This document shows, in pieces, positions 62,484-64,000 of a DNA stretch of 64,000 nt. The stretch comes from Thiorhodovibrio winogradskyi (GTDB lineage: Bacteria; Pseudomonadota; Gammaproteobacteria; Chromatiales; Chromatiaceae). A program made the translations under genes and the position numbers. The stretch covers positions 3,235,531-3,299,530 of the forward strand of contig NZ_CP121472.1 in NCBI RefSeq assembly GCF_036208045.1. The letters run 5' to 3'. The number at the start of each line of letters is the position of its first letter. The first letter of the stretch is position 1. The notes beneath the pieces were generated by a model. The model was given only the letters and a program-made list of their open reading frames with translations. It had not been told where the DNA came from and searched no databases.

Positions 62484-62551
62484 TTTTCTTCTCCGTGTTC
62501 TTTTCCCTCCTTTTTTTATTCTTTTCTTCCTCTTCCTCTTTCTCTTCTTCT
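62484..62551. repeat. Polypyrimidine tract
   Basis: Almost uninterrupted C/T on the plus strand over 68 bp, with only five purines, inside a GC-rich region. It lies between the XRE regulator and the zinc-ribbon-like gene. Such tracts can form triplex DNA or arise from repeat expansion. Confidence 0.8.
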
Positions 62552-62647
62552 GCATTCCCTGCTTGTTCTGACTTTTCTTCGGCGTCGTCTTGGGCGGTGA
62601 AGCCCGCTGATATTGGCCATGCTTGGGGTAACGTGGAGGACCCCCAA

Positions 62648-63073
62648 GTGAAACGACGAAGACGGCGCAAGTGTTTGCACTGCGGTGAATTATTCCATCC
62701 TGACGCGCGCAACGTGCACCACCAGCGTTACTGCGGCAAGGGCGAATGTCGCCGTGCCAGCAAAGCGGCCAGTCAGCGGCGCTGGCTGGATAAAGCAGCC
62801 AACCGCGACTATTTCCGCGGCCCGTCCAATGTGGAGCGCGTGCGTGACTGGCGGGCGAAGCACCCCGGCTACGCCCGCGCCCGCCCGGCACAAGGGGCGG
62901 GGGCGTTACAAGAGGACTGCGCGGCGCAAGTGGCTGAAATAAATAGCGATTCAGAGCACTTAAACAGCAACGCGTTACAAGATCTCTTGGGCGCGCAAGA
63001 GATTGTTCTCATTGGACTTATCGCCAACTTAACCGGCTCGGCGTTACAAGAAGCTATGCCGCATGCGGCATAG
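62648..63073 (+). CDS. Zinc-ribbon-like Arg-rich protein, C-terminally truncated
   Basis: A 141-residue protein with a cysteine cluster (CLHCGELFHPD, then QRYCGKGECRRASKAASQRRWL) that should bind zinc, followed by YFRGPSNVERVRDWRAKHPGY. I recognise this as a repeated family of unknown function in proteobacterial genomes. GTG 62648 has GAGGA seven bases upstream. The C-terminal part has a 23-residue period: ALQED, ALQDL and ALQEA recur every 69 bp exactly. At the third repeat the frame runs into a palindrome and ends (AMPHAA), where relatives seem to continue, so the gene is probably cut short by the adjoining element. Confidence 0.65.
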   Translation: MKRRRRRKCLHCGELFHPDARNVHHQRYCGKGECRRASKAASQRRWLDKAANRDYFRGPSNVERVRDWRAKHPGYARARPAQGAGALQEDCAAQVAEINSDSEHLNSNALQDLLGAQEIVLIGLIANLTGSALQEAMPHAA

Positions 63074-63083
63074 CTTCTTTTAT
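63048..63083 (+). terminator. Perfect 32-bp palindrome followed by TTTTA
   Basis: Bases 63048-63079 form an uninterrupted palindrome (half site AAGAAGCTATGCCGCA) with a short T-run behind it. It overlaps the stop codon of the zinc-ribbon-like gene. It would work as a terminator but may also be the end of a mobile element. Confidence 0.7.
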
Positions 63084-63096
63084 GCCGTGCGCGACG

Positions 63097-63161
63097 TTAT
63101 GCCGATCGGGCACCGCCCGTCCGCGCGGTGCCGGCTCGTGCGGGCGGGCGATTCGGCATAA
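63097..63161. repeat. Nested inverted repeats (possible element end)
   Basis: Outer arms TTATGCCGA (63097-63105) / TCGGCATAA (63153-63161) enclose GGCACCGC (63109-63116) / GCGGTGCC (63125-63132). The TATGCCG string also occurs in the palindrome just upstream. The position next to a tyrosine-recombinase fragment suggests a recombination or terminal site. Confidence 0.65.
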
Positions 63162-63171
63162 TCGCCCTCGC

Positions 63172-63466
63172 CTAGAGACCGTTGAGGAATTGTAGGAGAC
63201 GGTCGTCGGCCTGGAAGCGGCCCGGTTGGCCTGGATGGGGTTGGACCTTTTCCAGGGCAGCCTCCTTGAGGGCCAGATGTGCGTCGAGGTAGATCTGGGT
63301 GGTCTTGATCGACTCATGCCCCAGCCAGAGCGCGATCACGGTCGGCTCCACACCGGCCTGGAGAAGCTCCATGGCGGCGGTGTGGCGAGCGACATGAGGC
63401 GAGACGCGTTTGTTGGCCAGCGACGGGCAGGTGCGGGTGGCCGCCGCCGCATGCTTGGCGAACAGA
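63172..63466 (-). pseudogene. C-terminal fragment of a tyrosine recombinase/integrase
   Basis: About 97 codons at the 3' end of an integrase. It has the R-x-x-x-H box region SPHVARHTAAMELLQAGVE and the second box VIALWLGHESIKTTQIYLD with the catalytic tyrosine, then the C-terminal tail. The first catalytic arginine and the whole N-terminal part are missing. At about 63467 the sequence switches abruptly to a GNAT acetyltransferase gene on the other strand. The frame to 63537 uses that foreign sequence and is not a real start. Confidence 0.85.
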
Positions 63467-63467
63467 G

Positions 63468-63905
63468 GCTCTTTATCTGCGGCGCTGTGCATCCCAGGAT
63501 GTGCGGCGAGGCATTGCCCGCGTTTTCGTCGCCACACCCCCTGATGAGACGATACGTCCCGCCGGTTTTTTCGCGCTCAGTGCGGGGAGCATTCGTGCCG
63601 AGACCTTGCCACCAGAGATAGCCCGCAAGCTGCCTCGCTATCCGGTGCCGGTTGCGTTACTTGGACGCTTGGCCGTTGATTTGAATTTCCAGGGCCGTGG
63701 GTTAGGGTCGATCTTGCTCTCCGATGCCTGCCGCAAAGTGGCGCGGGCGAGCCAGGTCCTTTCCGTCGCCGCGATTGTGGTGGATGCCAAGGACGCATCA
63801 GCAGCGGCCTTTTATCGACACTTTGGTTTCCTGCCTTTGCCCGGTTGCCCAGAGCGCCTGCTGCTGCCAGCACATGTTTTAAAGGGTCTTCAAGACATCG
63901 CTTAA
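63468..63905 (+). pseudogene. 5'-truncated GNAT acetyltransferase (TacT-like toxin family)
   Basis: The frame is open from the integrase junction and reads ALYLRRCASQDVRRGIARVFV, then FFALSAGSI, the acetyl-CoA loop FQGRGLGSILL and FYRHFGFLPLPGCPERLLLP. This is the pattern of GNAT toxins of type II toxin-antitoxin systems. Around 25 N-terminal residues and the start codon are missing, replaced by the integrase fragment. GTG 63501 could start a 134-residue product that retains the acetyl-CoA site but lacks the first strand. No DUF1778 antitoxin is visible. Confidence 0.8.
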
Positions 63906-64000
63906 AGTGGATGACAACCATCTGGGATTAACGCTGCCCCGATTGCTTCCAATACAGCGCCATCACCATCTTTGTTGACGGTCCTGCCTCCCGATGCTTA
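63906..64000. other. Right edge, nothing recognised
   Basis: Ninety-five bases up to the end of the window contain no frame, repeat or signal that I can support. Confidence 0.4.

Noticed and set aside
63902-63997. Minus-strand frame at the right edge as a partial gene
   Set aside because: It has an in-frame stop at 63998-64000, no start codon with a ribosome-binding site and no recognisable motif.

Overview
The window looks like a chromosomal segment of a GC-rich gammaproteobacterium, most likely a purple sulfur bacterium or relative (Chromatiales). The basis is the ypjD-ffh arrangement, the gammaproteobacterial style of the housekeeping proteins, a RAYT/REP element of a type common in pseudomonads and Chromatiaceae, and dense two-component/c-di-GMP signalling. 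No 16S or similar marker is present, so the taxonomy is an inference.

Layout. 1-2.3 kb: 3' end of a dihydrolipoamide dehydrogenase gene, a REP-associated transposase with its repeats, and decayed fragments of a DUF1156-type methylase and a DUF3782-like nuclease. 2.3-11.0 kb: a signalling cluster with a divergent Hpt protein facing a tight run of REC-GGDEF-EAL, REC-HDOD, membrane hybrid kinase and soluble hybrid kinase. 11.0-19.3 kb: mostly core genes (DUF6279-like lipoprotein, MliC-like secreted protein, manC, a conserved unknown, purU, ffh, ypjD) ending in tRNA-Thr(CGT) with a clear terminator. 19.4-26.1 kb: a worn region with alpA, a LexA/UmuD-like S24 protein without a DNA-binding domain, recD2 split by an IS3-family element, a SRAP (yedK) gene with an in-frame stop, and a PARG-like remnant. 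26.2-29.9 kb: VIT-VWA protein, MerR regulator and radical SAM protein, apparently one operon.

30-60 kb is the main feature: a defence island on one strand. It encodes a ~2,500-residue protein with two sacsin/Hsp90-type (GHKL) ATPase modules, two SNF2/RapA-like helicases, a 1,723-residue type IIG-like adenine methylase, a 2,203-residue DEAH helicase with a DUF1998/MZB module and a nuclease-like tail, and a UvrD-type helicase with a RelE-like N-terminal domain. The SNF2 + methylase + DUF1998-helicase core resembles class 1 DISARM, but the giant ATPase, the duplicated SNF2 gene, the fused DUF1998 helicase and the UvrD helicase do not fit the standard DISARM layout. No PLD nuclease (DrmC), PglZ or BrxL was seen. 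Small toxin-antitoxin modules or their ruins sit at three junctions between the large genes: AbrB/PIN, DUF433/DUF5615, and PIN/antitoxin + BrnA + MNT/HEPN + a Fic fragment.

60-64 kb: a possible small membrane protein, a lytic transglycosylase, an XRE + Crp/Fnr regulator pair, and a mobile-element scar (zinc-ribbon-like protein, perfect palindrome/terminator, nested inverted repeats, tyrosine-recombinase fragment) fused to a 5'-truncated GNAT acetyltransferase.
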